Source: Cryptomeria japonica (taxonomy: Eukaryota > Streptophyta > Pinopsida > Cupressales > Cupressaceae). Taken from it: a stretch of 64,000 nucleotides of DNA. Numbering within the stretch: position 1 is the stretch's first letter; each line of letters opens with the position of its first letter. The stretch lies in NCBI RefSeq assembly GCF_030272615.1, contig NC_081408.1, forward strand, positions 67,683,546 through 67,747,545, in the 5' to 3' direction. The notes below the pieces were generated by a model. The model had not been told where the DNA came from and made no database searches. It saw nothing but the letters and a program-made list of their open reading frames with translations. The position numbers were made by a program, and so were the translations under genes. Shown here in pieces: positions 9,958 to 20,742 of the stretch.

Positions 9958-11451
9958 TCATTGATGGATGGTTTCCCTGGCTATAACCAAATTCGCATTG
10001 CTCCTAAAGACCAACATAAGACTGCATTCACCTATGCTTGGGGTACCTACTATTGGAATGTGATGCCCTTTGGTCTTAAAAATGCAAGCGCAACATATTA
10101 AAGAGCTATGACGACAATTTTTCATGATTTCATGCATACTTTGATGGAGGACTATGTTGATGACTTATTATGCAAATCTGTCATGTTAGATAGTCATCTA
10201 GCCATCCTGGGCCCAATCTTTGACTGAATGGAAACTTACAAGCTTAGACTCAATCGAAAGAAGTGTGTCTTTGGTGTCACAGCCGGCAAATTACTAGGGT
10301 ACATTGTTTCTCACCGAGGCATCGAAGTTGACCTGGCCAAGGTTAAAGCAATAATGGATATGCCTCCTCCTTCTAATCTTTGTCAACTAAGAAGTCTGCA
10401 AGAAAAGCTACAGTCAATCCGCCACTTTATAGCTCAATTGGTAGACAAATGTCATCCATTCTAGCATCTATTGCATAAAGGAGTCACTTTTAAATGGACT
10501 GAGCAATGTCAATCATCCTTTCAAGCTCTCAAGGACTATTTGCTGTCACCGCCTATTCTAATGCCTCCTATAGAAGGAAAGCCCTTTATATTGTATATTT
10601 CTGCAACTGAAATGGCACTAGGAGTTCTCTTGGCCCAACAGGATGAGAATGACAAAGAGCGAGCTATTTATTATATCAGTCGGACACTAGTAGGCTATGA
10701 GCTGAATTATTCAACTATTGAACGGGCATGCTTAGTAGTGGTCTTTGCAACACAGAAACTCCGACACTATATGTTAAATCACCAAACATTGCTGGTTGCA
10801 AAAATTGATCCCTTAAAATACTTGCTTAGCAGAGCAGCTTTGATGGGTTGCCTAGCAAAGTGGGTTATGATCCTTAGTGAATTTGATATTGAGTATATGG
10901 AGCGAAAGGCAATAAAAGGGCAAGTCATAGCAGATCAACTTGCAGAGGCTCCTATTTACGATGATCATCCCATGTTGATAGATTTTCTGGATGAATCAGT
11001 CTTTGCTCTTACATCTTCTAATGAATGGAAGTTATACTTTGATGGATCCCATACCAAGTTTGGCTCTGGAGTAGGCATATTGTTTGTCACCCCTCAAGGT
11101 GATGCTATTCCCAAGTCCTACATAATAACTTTTCATTGTACCAATAACATTACAGAGTATGAAGCACTGGTCACAGGACTCCGAGTAGCGGTCCACCGGA
11201 ACATCACACATTTACAAGTCTATGGAGATTCTCAGTTAGTCATCCGACAAGTGAATGATGACTATGAAACAAAAGATGAAAAGCTCATTCCCTACAAGCA
11301 TATGGTAGATTTCTTCAAGACAAAGTTCACAGCTATCCATTTTAGTCAAGTTCCAAGAATACAAAACAAGTCAGCAGATGCGATGGCTATGATCGCTTCC
11401 ATGTTAAATATGCCCCACAATATGGACAAATGTGAATTTTTGGTCGAGTAG
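9958..11451 (+). pseudogene. Element B pol: partial RT, RNase H and archaeal-type RNase H
   Basis: The frame starts inside RT at SLMDGF, continues through MPFGLKNA, a YVDD active-site motif at 10153-10164 and the thumb region (LGYIVSHRGIEVD). A canonical Ty3/gypsy RNase H follows (about 10500-10960) in which the first catalytic Asp is replaced (LYISATEMALG). A second, archaeal-type RNase H begins at LYFDGS (about 11034) and keeps its acidic residues (D of LYFDGS, E of TEYEAL, D of YGDSQLV, D of SADAMA). Two RNase H domains in this order are the Tat-lineage hallmark. In-frame stops near 10099, 10225, 10462 and 11449 break it, and the N-terminal RT fingers are absent, so it cannot make active RT. 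Confidence 0.85.
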
Positions 11452-12778
11452 TGGCTTGTCCCTTCTTTTGACATTCCGATAGCAGATGTGATGTGCGTTC
11501 TTGTTGGTCCTAACTCCTAGTGGTACAATGATATATATCAATATTTTAAATCCCAAACCTTACCACCTAACCTTTCCGCTAACCAACACCAAGCCTTCAT
11601 CCGACAAATAGCCAAATATGTCATCATTGCCAACACCCTTTACCATCGTTCCTTTGACCATACCGTCCTCAGGTGTTTGGATTTTGACAAAGCACAAATG
11701 GCTTTACATGAGGTTCACGATGGTATATGTGGGTGCCATTTCAATGGTCTGAGCTTAGCCAAAAAGTTGATTCGTGCTGGGCATTATTGGCCCACTTTGG
11801 AAAAAGATGTTCACAATTTTGTTAAGAAGTGCTACAAATGTCAGATCCATGGAAACTACATTCATGCACTAGCCCAAGAGCTTCATTCTGTCATATCTCC
11901 ATGGCCCTTTTCTCAATGGCGATTGGATCTTATTGGCAAGATTCACCCGACATCTGCAAATGGACACAAGTTTATCATTACAGCCACAGAGTATTTTACA
12001 AAATGGATCGAGGATATCCCCATGACCTATATCACTGGTGTGCAAATTTCAAAATTTCTATTGAATTATATCATATGCAAATATGGGGTTCCCCTTGCCA
12101 TAGTCACAGATAATGGTCATCCCTTCAAGAATAAAGATGTTAAGGAACTTTGTGAAAAGTTTCATATCCAACACCGTTTCTCCAGTCCATACTATCCACA
12201 GGGTAATGGTCAAGCTGAAGCATCAAATAAAACCATTATCAAGATCTTAAAAAAGGTTGTCAATGACGCTGGTCAAGATTGGCATGTACAGTTGAATCCA
12301 GCACTATGGGCTTATCGCACTTCTATCCACACACCTACTGGTGCCACACCTTATTCCTTGGTGTATGGTGTGGAAGCCATTTTACCCTTGGAAGTGGAGA
12401 TTCCTTCTTTGCATGTTTCCTTGCAAAATCTAATTGATGATGAGACGCACAGAGTCTCTTAGTTGCATCAGCTTGAGATGTTAGATGAGAAACGTCAGAC
12501 AACCCTGACACATTTGCAAGCATATCAAAACCGTCTCCATCGCTCTTATAATAAGAAGGTCAAAGGGTGACACTTCAAAGTGGGAGATGGTTTTAAAGGA
12601 AAACCCTAAGAATGCATAGTCTACTGAGATCATCAAAGGCAAGTTTGAACCTAATTGGGTTGGGCCTTTCATAGTGACTGCAGCCTATGGCTCAGGGGCA
12701 TATCAGCTTGCCACTCCAGAAGGTGAACCTTTGTCTGATCCTGTAAATAGCATGCACCTTTGCAAGTACTGGGCATGA
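11452..12778 (+). pseudogene. Element B pol: integrase
   Basis: Continuation of pol. The zinc-binding region is seen as EVHDG...CYKCQIHG (11710-11850). The catalytic core carries D in RLDLIGKIHP, D in VTDNGHPF and E in GNGQAEASN, so the DDE triad is complete. The main core reading is open from 11677 to 12462. Downstream a C-terminal domain is readable (KVKG, then SGAYQL-like and HLCKYW) but shifted and interrupted by stops. Its product would join element DNA to the host chromosome. Of the four integrases here this is the best preserved in catalytic residues. Confidence 0.85.
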
Positions 12779-12962
12779 TTTTTCTATCAGCACTTCTTCA
12801 AGTATGATCCTAAAAAAATACAAAAAAAGCAAAAAAAGCAAAAAAAATACAAAAAAATCAAAAAAAGCAAAAAAATACAGAAAAAATTAAAAAAAATATA
12901 CAAAAAAAGTGAAAAAACAAAGAACAAGAACAAAAAAAGTAAAGAAAAATGATTCGCCCTCT

Positions 12963-13030
12963 AGTGAAAACCTAGCAAACAGGCGCTTTGGGCAAGTACC
13001 ATGGTGAAAACCTGGCAATCAGGTGCCATG
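12963..13030 (+). repeat. Paired GTGAAAACCTGGCAAACAGG module (element B)
   Basis: Two units (from 12963 and from 13003) separated by GGGCAAGTACCAT, nearly the same as in element A. It sits about 190 bases after the end of integrase. Confidence 0.7.
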
Positions 13031-13275
13031 TGTAACGAGATCATTGCTCCGTCATCTGTCATGACCTCTAGCTATGCTTTCTCTTGGCCAGTTTATCATG
13101 TCTATCTTTGTCTTGACCCAATGTTCTATTCCAGGCCTGTGATTGGTCAACATCATTGTCTTGCATACTTCGATTTCTTGTACATATGTTTCGGTCCTGG
13201 TCCATATATATGTCTTTCAGATGTGCATTGGGTGCGTTCTCCTTGTCATGATCAATCACTGGAACTTTTGCATCT

Positions 13276-13620
13276 AAAAATGTCCTGAAATAATCCAAAA
13301 AAATTGAAAAATGTCCTGAAATAATCCAAAAAAATTGAAAAATGTCCTGAAATAATCCAAAAAAATTGAAAAATGTCCTGAAATAATCCCAAAAAATTGA
13401 AAAATGTCCTAAAATAATCCAAAAAAATTGAAAAATGTCCTGAAATAATTCAAAAAATTGAAAAATGTCCTAAAATAATCCAAAAAAATTGAAAAATGTC
13501 CTGAAATAATCCAAAAAAATTGAAAAATGGCCTGAAATAATCCAAAAAACATTGAAAAATGTCCTTAAAAAAATCCCTAAAAATCGAACAAATGTCCTAA
13601 AAAAATCCCTAAAAAGTCAA
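13276..13620 (+). repeat. 31-bp tandem repeat array (element B)
   Basis: About eleven units of the repeat with core AAATGTCCTGAAATAATCC, tightly spaced at about 31 bp and degrading at the right end. It is roughly twice as long as the array in element A. Confidence 0.8.
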
Positions 13621-13907
13621 ATAAAGTCCTTAAAAAAAAAAAATGAACACAAAAAAAATTTGTAAAAACTTGAAAAACGAACAAATTTTTTTTCAAAACA
13701 AGCATTTCGCATTTTGCAATAAATGATCCCTTTGTGCATAGACAGATCTCTAAGCATACCTCCAATGACTCGCAATCACACATTGTGCTTTAATGAAATC
13801 ACACATTCACAGATGAATTTTTTCAATCAAACCAGACATTCAAATTGATCAAAATTGTCATATCAATCAACCTCAATATCATTTGACTTTGTCACTACTA
13901 TCATGGG

Positions 13908-13994
13908 TCTTATACAGGGTGTGGTATACTCGAAACCAGACTGTGTCCTATCTTAGACAGGGTACCGTATTCCCTGAAACCAGACAGCATGATC
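13908..13994 (+). repeat. TCTTATACAGG...GAAACCAGA module (element B)
   Basis: Two ~47-bp units, almost identical to 7503-7590 in element A (TCTTATACAGGGTGTGG, CGAAACCAGACTG, GGTACCGTATTCCCTG). Role unknown. Confidence 0.65.
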
Positions 13995-14525
13995 GTCCTA
14001 TCAACACTTTCAACTTTTGACAATGAAGATCAAGATGTTTGTTTGACTTGTTTGAATTTGCGAGTCTTATCATTTATTGATTTATCTTCGATCATGTTCC
14101 TATGTTTCTTGATGATGTCACTGAGTGATTTAGAGTGACTGGGATGGTTCATGGTCCCTTTCTTTTTGTTGTGATTGTTGTTTGTGGAATGATTGTTACA
14201 AACTGGGGCAACTATATTATTGGGTGTCTGTGATAAGTATGTTCGCTTTGTGAACGCCGCACATACCTCGACCCTTGATGTATGCACCCTAGGATGATTC
14301 ACTCATTCCTTGTGTGTGATGTGTCTATCTTTTGCAAAAAGGGTTGCATTTCATCTCTAGCCTTCAATGCCATGATGCTACGCATCCATTTTGCTACATT
14401 AAAATAAAGGTTCTCACCTACAAAGTGCATTACTGAAAGCAAGTTTTTCTTCATCTCTAATTATCCTCTGTCTCATTTCTTCTTACTAACATTTCTTTCG
14501 TCAGTTTGGATAGTCAGTTCAGTCT

Positions 14526-14759
14526 AGTGCTCTAATCTCCAAACACATATGCTGCATCCTCCATCCATTTGGTTAGTACATTTGCATTACATCAAGCATC
14601 ATATCAAGCATTTTATCCATTTCATATTATAAATGCATCAAAAACACAATGTATCCATTCATGGAAAATAACTATAAGTCATAACACATTGCATCCCATC
14701 ATATCGATGCATATCATATCATATATCACAATAATATCAAAGTACAAAATTGGACTGTC
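14526..14759 (+). other. AT-rich low-complexity spacer before the PMD gene (element B)
   Basis: Built of CAT, ATCAT and CATATCATATC words with no coding signal. A longer stretch of the same kind lies in the equivalent place in element D (50430-51690). Confidence 0.5.
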
Positions 14760-16160
14760 TGTCCTAAGTATGGCCCGCAGGCTGACTACATAATGTCTCA
14801 CTACATAATGTCAAACTACGTCTGTCTCTGTCCTAAGGAGAACATGCCTCTATCACTGGGTGCTCCCTCTGTCCTCCTCATCCCTGCCATGTCTCAAGGA
14901 TGATGTCCCTCCTATCCCTGGTCCTGGCTATGGTGGTCTCATAGGTCCACTCACCCCCATGCTGCTTAATGACCTCTAAGAGTGTGCCCTACTCTCTGTC
15001 CTCGATCGTGCTTGATATGATGCTGCTCTCTACTCTAGTGGAACTGCACTCTCATATAGTGTCCTCCAATGGTGTATCTCCTCTCCAGTCTCTACCAACA
15101 TCTGTGCCATCTCCCATGCACTGGCATCCCTAATCGACCCAATATACTCAGTGACTCTCTGTTCTTCTCACTGTGCCTGAGCTATTGTTGTATCTCGAGC
15201 CACTGTAAGTCTGGCTATCTCTGCTTTGAACTAATCCTGCTCTATCCTCAAGATAGCATTCTGTCTCTCTAAGGTCACAATGTGATCATGCTGACTCGCT
15301 ATGGTATCCCTGCACATCTCCATCTCCTCTATGCTAGCTATCTTTAGCTCTATGGGTATATCCTACAATGACTCCTGATAGGCTGAATCTGGCTCATAAT
15401 TGTCATCATCCTCATCATCTTTGTCCTCATCATCCCCCTCATCCTCATCACCACCCTCATCCTCCTTGTCCTCATCTCTATCCTCATCATCTCCCTCCTC
15501 TCCAGCATGTGGGAAGTCCTCTTGTCTCCTAGGTACTGGAATATCAAGATTTGTCAATGGCACTGGCTGTCGTCATGCAAACCATCTCTCATACTCCTAT
15601 ATCATCCTAACATTGACCACATCTAATCTCCAATCCCACTATCTCTGCTATAGCTGTGTGAAGTCATCATATTCTATGTGTGGTTGAATCATACTCACCC
15701 ACTAACTCGTCTCTCTGTGAGATTGGGCAAAGTGTGTAGTCCTTCTAGGTACATCCTACCTCCCTCCAAACTGTCATCTGACTCTCTCTGGTAGGTACAT
15801 CTCAATCACTCTCTAGTGATTCATTGGTCACTCAATTAGGTATCTCTCATGTCTGCAATATGGTAGCTCATCACTATCGTCTGACCATCCAGGGCAATCA
15901 AGATATGGCCTCCATGTGAACTCTCTCAATCTATCTAGCTCATGTCGCCAATACAATATGTATCTGAATGGACCCTGTCTCAGTGCTCATCCATAGCAGT
16001 ACACATATGGTTCATTTGGTAATACCTATCTCTCTGCAATCGGTCGACATATGGCTATGTGCTCAAATGCCCATACCTATAGCAATGTGACTCCACAACT
16101 CAAAGTCTGCACCCCCTGATATGCTATCTGATGCAATTGAAAATATAGCATAGCCAGTAC
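14760..16160 (-). pseudogene. Antisense plant mobile domain (PMD) gene of element B, C-terminal part
   Basis: Read on the minus strand, this continues the PMD begun at 20742-20264. From its upstream end it shows LYFQLHQIAYQG, WAFEHI, GPFRYILYWRHELD, FTWRPYLDCP, a CRHERYLI stretch and RVRWQFGG: the order of conserved motifs in the C-terminal half of the aminotransferase-like plant mobile domain (MAIN/MAIL1-related and transposon PMD proteins). Near 15560-15370 lies a highly acidic Asp/Glu-rich tail. Several stops and shifts break it, and the hAT element separates it from its N-terminus. PMD proteins act in silencing and gene regulation in plants; what a retrotransposon-borne copy does is not known. 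Confidence 0.75.
16153..16160. repeat. Left 8-bp target-site duplication of hAT element
   Basis: GCCAGTAC, directly repeated at 20264-20271. Eight bases is the diagnostic duplication length of hAT transposons. Removing the element and one copy restores continuous alignment with the uninterrupted PMD of element D near 53150. Confidence 0.9.
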
Positions 16161-16260
16161 CAAAGAAATGGGACTCGGACTCGGCTCGGACTCGGCAAGG
16201 CCAAATCGGACTCAGACTCGGCTCCAGACTCGGCTGGACTCAGGAAAGTGAAAAACTCAA
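16161..16260. repeat. Left subterminal CGAGTC/GACTCGG repeats of the hAT element
   Basis: GACTCGG and close variants occur about eight times in the first 100 bases of the element. The right end has the same word in both orientations. In hAT elements such as Ac, short subterminal repeats bind the transposase; by analogy these are candidate binding sites. Confidence 0.65.
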
Positions 16261-16558
16261 AAAATTTAGAGATTTTTTAAGATTTAAAACTTGTTTCATG
16301 CACCCTTTATTGAATAAGACACAATAACATCATCAAACTTGGCTCATTTCATTACATAATACATACACAAGTATACATCTATGATCTATCACATAAGCAT
16401 AAACGCAAATTGTAGCTGAAGGAAATAACAAACATAGATATATAAATATTGTCAAATGTATACAATATTACAAAACTCATGGAATAAAAAATCGATGTCA
16501 TCATATGATCATCATCAAATGTTCCATACAAATAACAAAGGTAAATACATCTACAAGC

Positions 16559-19544
16559 CTATGGTGCAGAGGAGTCTGCACCCTCCGGCCCCGACGTCGG
16601 CTCCGATGAAGGCCCCGACCCCCTACAAAGGCATCTAAGGTAGGTCATAGATGATTGGGCAGCCATAGCCACTCCTCGTGACACTACGCCATGCTCACCA
16701 ACATCAGGAACATCTGTGTCACTGTCACCATCTGTGTCACTATCACCATCTGCCTCTGAATCTCCTCTCTCTGCTCGTGCTCTCTGCTCCTCCTCTGCCA
16801 TGGCTACAGCCTCAGCCTCTATATCTACCTGGTCGATCCAATCAGTGTCATCATCACTAAAGACAGCCACAGGATCTGTCTCAATGGCCCACTCTACCTC
16901 AGGATCAACCTCATCTAGAATGATAGGAGAGATGTCAGCTAATGCATTCTTTCTCATTCTTAGGCGGAGGTTGTAGTGAACAAAGATAAGATCATTCATC
17001 TTCTCCATGGATAATCTATTGCGCCTCTTGGAGTGTATGTGCTCAAACATACTCCAATTGCGCTCACAACCAGATGCACTGCATGGTTGGCTCAAGATGT
17101 GAATGGCCAACTTCTAAAGATTTGGTGTTGTTGGGCCAAAAAAGCTCCACCAATTATCTGAGTTTGAAATGAGAAAAATAAATAAAATCAGTCTCTCATA
17201 AACTCATTTAACAATATACAATAAAACTAAAATTAAGCCTTACAATTTATTTTTACCTGGCATCATAGTTGTCCTACTTTCTTTGGTGATAGGACGAGAA
17301 AAGGTCTCCCCTTGTGCATTTGAGAACAACTGTAGCTCTCGCATAAGATCTGTCTGAGTAAAACCAACAGGTGCCATCTTCTCCATGACTGAGTATAGCC
17401 CATCAAGGACCTCCGCATTAGCCCTGAAAGTAGGGCTAAAATGGAATGTCGGATTCAAATAATAGGCTGCTGCATGGATGGGCCTATGAAGCTGATGATG
17501 CCATCTCTTATCAATGATCTGCCAAATGAGACCATACTTGCTCTCATCTCCTGCATAGATAGATTTTATGCCCTCTTTCACCCTATCCATGCCCTCATAT
17601 ATGTAGCCCATTGCGGGCTTTTCTCCATCTGCAACTCGCAACAAAACCACCAAGGGCTTAACAAACTATAAAATTGAAAATATTGTGTAATTTAAAACAT
17701 GAGCAAATAAGAGAATATGATGAATAAGTTATAAAACAAAAAGTTAAATAAAAATTGTAGAATTTATAAAAAAATTACCTTCACTATCTCATCACAAGGG
17801 CTCCAAAACGCTCGCTCATCAAAAATGCAGTCTGCCATATCTTTCCCTGCTGGGGTGGCAGCATAGGATGAGGAAGACCACTCCTCACCAACAATCATAC
17901 GTCTCAAGGCCATCTTACAACGAAGCATGGACTGCAATGTGATGAAGTTTGTGGCAAATCTTGTGATTCCTGGATGAGCTAACTCCTTATGCTCTGTGTA
18001 TTGTCTCATAAGAGCCAACACCCATGAATGATTATATACAAATTTGCACACATTTCTTGCCTTTTCTACACATGTCTTGACCCATGGAAGTTTTCCAATA
18101 TCCTCTAACATGAGGTCAATGCAATGGGCGGCACATGGAGTCCAAACTATAGATGGGCGCCTCTCCATCAATAGTCTGCCTGCAACAACATAATTTGTTG
18201 CATTGTAATTAATGAGGTTACAAAATAGAAATTAATTTGCAAACAAAATTAGTTTGTAATCAAAAGTTTACCTACAGCAACATAATTTGGTGCATTGTCA
18301 GTCACCACCTGTACCACGTTCTCTTCACCCACCTCATTAATCACCTCCTCTATCTGCTCACATAGGTAGGTGACATTCTTGCAATGGGCGGAGGCATCAA
18401 TAGACTTGATGAAAATGGTGCCCCCTAAAATAAAAAAATAAAGCAAGATCAATGATCATTCAATAAATCATTAAATGAAAAATAAAAAATTAATGCCTAA
18501 ATGAAACTAAAATTAATCAATCACCTGCGGAAGAAACAAGAAAATTAAGGAGAGTTCTATTTCTCCTGTCTGTCCAACCATCAGTCATGATGGTGCAACC
18601 TTTAGTGCTCCATATTTGGCGTTGATCACCCAATTCTTTCTTCACATCATTCACCAATTCAGTCAAAATGGGTCCCCTCAAATCAAACTCAGAAGGGGCT
18701 TTGAACCCCGCCCCACAAATGGTAAGGGCATCAACCATTTCTTGCCAATAAGGTGACCTGTCACAAATAATTTTAATGAGATAAGTATGTACTATGTATA
18801 ATTAACTATATACAACAAAAATTAATATGAACAATCAAATTATAAAAATTAAAACAATCAAACATAAAACATTTACCTGGCTGTGAAGAATGGAATACTA
18901 CCATAGATCCAAAATCTGCCAACTGCCATTTTAGCAGCATCATGGACCTCCTTGTTCCAACCCATGCTCTCAAGTGACTGTTGGGACCTAGGAGTAGTGC
19001 GAGGTGCAAAAAAGGTATCCAACCTAGATTTACGAATCCTAGGTCCAATGCTAACACTCCCACTACCACTGTCAGTGCTAGGAACATGAGAAGGGGCAGA
19101 GGCACTGGCACTGGCACTTATAGAAGCAGAACCGGAAGCATGAGTAGTAGCAAAATGAGTGGGACGATATGAAGGTAAGTAAGAAGGCCCTCCAACACAA
19201 CCTAATTGTGTCCCTGTTCCTAAAGGTGCATGTCTCCCAATGACTGTGAGATCCTCTTTTTCTTTCCTTTTCCTTTCAATTTCTTCAACCATTACATAGC
19301 AATCACGTACGGCCTCAGTGACTGCTTTTTTGCATGGGTCGACATCATGCCCACGCACACCAGCAATATGGTATTTCAATCTATATATGCCTCCATGGAA
19401 TATTGTTTTGCAAAATATACACTTTGTTTGCCCTGGAAAATCCTCATGATATTTCCAAGCAGGGTCCTTTCTAATGGGAGGTCTAGAAGAGGACATTGTA
19501 TGATTGTTTTGTGAAACTTGAGGCAAATAAGAATGTGAAGGTTG
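16559..19544 (-). pseudogene. hAT transposase gene (BED, DUF659, hATC), spliced, one nonsense codon
   Basis: Product would bind the transposon ends and cut and paste the element. Minus-strand exons inferred from GT/AG sites: about 19544-18877, 18757-18525, 18424-18272, 18179-17779, 17665-17267 and 17157-16559; a 5' noncoding exon may end near 19848. I take the ATG at 19496 as start. Near the N-terminus are WKYHEDFPG, CIFC and YHIAG, a BED zinc finger. A Ser/Gly-rich linker follows, then DUF659 (ILTELVNDVK, TDGWTDRRNR, TDNAPNYVAVG) and CAAHCIDLMLEDIG, typical of plant hAT proteins. The last exon has the dimerisation motif (SASGCERNWSMFEHIHSKRRNRL) shortened here to its core, then an acidic Asp/Glu-rich tail. 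A TAG at 17116-17114 interrupts this exon before the hATC motif and would remove the dimerisation domain. Confidence 0.85.
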
Positions 19545-20039
19545 CTGCAATAAAACATTACAAATGCAAAAATAAATTAAGACATTCATTCTATGTTGTG
19601 CATTCATAATTTCATTCTCATTGAACATTTTTTTCAAAAAAGCTAAAGTAGGGTTTGCAATTTTATTTTTTTAAAATTGTAGGGTTTGTCAAACCCTACT
19701 TTAAAAAAAATAAAATTACAAACCCTGGGCCTACATAGTAACATAGAAAAGATTTTGGAATAAAATGTAAAACTTTCAAAAAAAAAAGAATAGAAAAATG
19801 AATTTTTGCATATAAGAAACAAAAAAATCTCAAAAAAACAATGTTACCTCTTAGAACTCTTGAAGAAAATTGAAGAAATTGAAGAAATCTTCCTTGCTGG
19901 TTTTTCTTCAATGCACCCTTGTTATTCTTTTTATCTCACTTTACTCCTCCTATTTTTGCAAATGAATGAAATGAAAGTCACTTTTAGGTATAAAACAAAA
20001 ATAACACAAAAAAAACAAGTCAAAAAAACCATTTAAAAT

Positions 20040-20263
20040 TTTTTTTTTTTTAACTTTTCATTGACTTCGCCGCCAGCCGAGTCCCAGGCACGGGACTCAC
20101 TGAGTTTGGCGAGTCTGGGCCAAACTCGCCAAACTCGGCGAGTCTGGCGAGTCTGGCTCCTGGACTCGGTAGAGTCTGAGTCCGAGTCCCCAGGACTCGG
20201 CGAGGGTGACTCGCACTCGGACTCGCCGAGTCCAGGCGAGTCCAGGCGATATTCATTTCTCTA
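20040..20263. repeat. Right subterminal CGAGTC repeats of the hAT element
   Basis: A GC-rich block in otherwise AT-rich DNA, made almost entirely of GGCGAGTC, CGAGTCC, ACTCGG and ACTCGCC words in both orientations, from about 20068 to the inverted repeat at 20254-20263. It mirrors the left end and is CpG-rich, so it is probably methylated. Confidence 0.7.
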
Positions 20264-20271
20264 GCCAGTAC
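20264..20271. repeat. Right 8-bp target-site duplication of hAT element
   Basis: GCCAGTAC, the partner of 16153-16160, directly after the inverted repeat ending in TCTCTA. Confidence 0.9.
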
Positions 20272-20742
20272 ACATGGTCCCCATATGTACATAGTCCCCT
20301 CTGTCACCATCCACTCTAGCACTCTTCCCCATCCAATAGGGAATCCATGTCCTCATCTGTCTCCTACTAATAAGCATGCTATCACCACATATCATCGATC
20401 ATACTCTGATGCCATGGTCTCCCAGACAATCTCCCTCTCTATGATATCCAGATCATCTGCATCACACTCAAATAATTTGCACAAAGCATCTCTCCCTATC
20501 ACTAGGTCATACTCTATCCTCTCCCCATGAATCAGAATGTAGAGGATATGCCATACATCCTCTAGTGTCACAGTCGCCTCTCCAGTTGCCAGATGGAAAG
20601 AGGAAGTCTCCGAATGCCATCGCTCTACTAATGCAGTAAGCAGTCCTATGTTTGCCCTAATCTTGGGCATGAATGTGATATAGTATATCCCAAGTCCTGC
20701 TAATGTATCTCTATCTATGCTCCTCAGTCTATGTCGTAACAT
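20264..20742 (-). pseudogene. Antisense plant mobile domain (PMD) gene of element B, N-terminal part
   Basis: Minus-strand reading from 20742 is open for about 116 residues. It has a helical region (IRANIGLLTALVERWHSET), then TVTLEDVWHIL, the hallmark TVTLEDV motif of PMD proteins. After a stop near 20392 the reading resumes and reaches GPCVLA at the hAT insertion point. An ATG is not certain as start, because LRHRLRSID at the beginning is already near the usual start of the domain. Together with 16160-14760 this was one PMD gene of about 600 codons, opposite in direction to pol. Confidence 0.75.

Larger units (their letters stand above)
12779..14525 (+). other. 3' noncoding region of element B
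   Basis: Starts with a long A-rich tract (12811-12945), then the paired module (12963-13030), an expanded 31-bp repeat array (13276-13620) and the TCTTATACAGG module (13908-13994). The order and sequence match 6240-8110 of element A. The match to A ends near 14525, where B continues into AT-rich DNA and the antisense PMD gene instead of the PPT. Confidence 0.6.
16161..20263 (-). mobile_element. hAT DNA transposon (4103 bp) nested in the PMD gene of element B
   Basis: Bounded by GCCAGTAC direct repeats. The ends form short imperfect terminal inverted repeats, CAAAGAAATG on the left and the complement of TAGAGAAATG on the right (8 of 10 identical). Both ends carry dense CGAGTC/GACTCG subterminal repeats. 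It contains one minus-strand transposase gene with BED finger, DUF659 and hATC regions. The insertion lies between the conserved GPCVLA and LYFQL motifs of the PMD. A nonsense codon in the hATC exon suggests that this copy is not autonomous. Confidence 0.92.

Noticed and set aside
15069-15272. Possible membrane protein frame
   Set aside because: Lies on the wrong strand within the PMD C-terminal region and has no start or family support.
15400-15687. Plus-strand Ser-rich open frame
   Set aside because: It is the complement of the Asp/Glu-rich tail of the antisense PMD gene; poly-Ser arises from reading GAT/GAG codons backwards.
16678-16976. Plus-strand Ser/His/Leu-rich frames
   Set aside because: Opposite strand of the last hAT transposase exon; no domain and explained by the transposase reading.
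19696-19911. Minus-strand frame as first coding exon of the hAT transposase
   Set aside because: It has no ATG at its start and runs into an intron after a probable donor near 19848; more likely a 5' noncoding exon.
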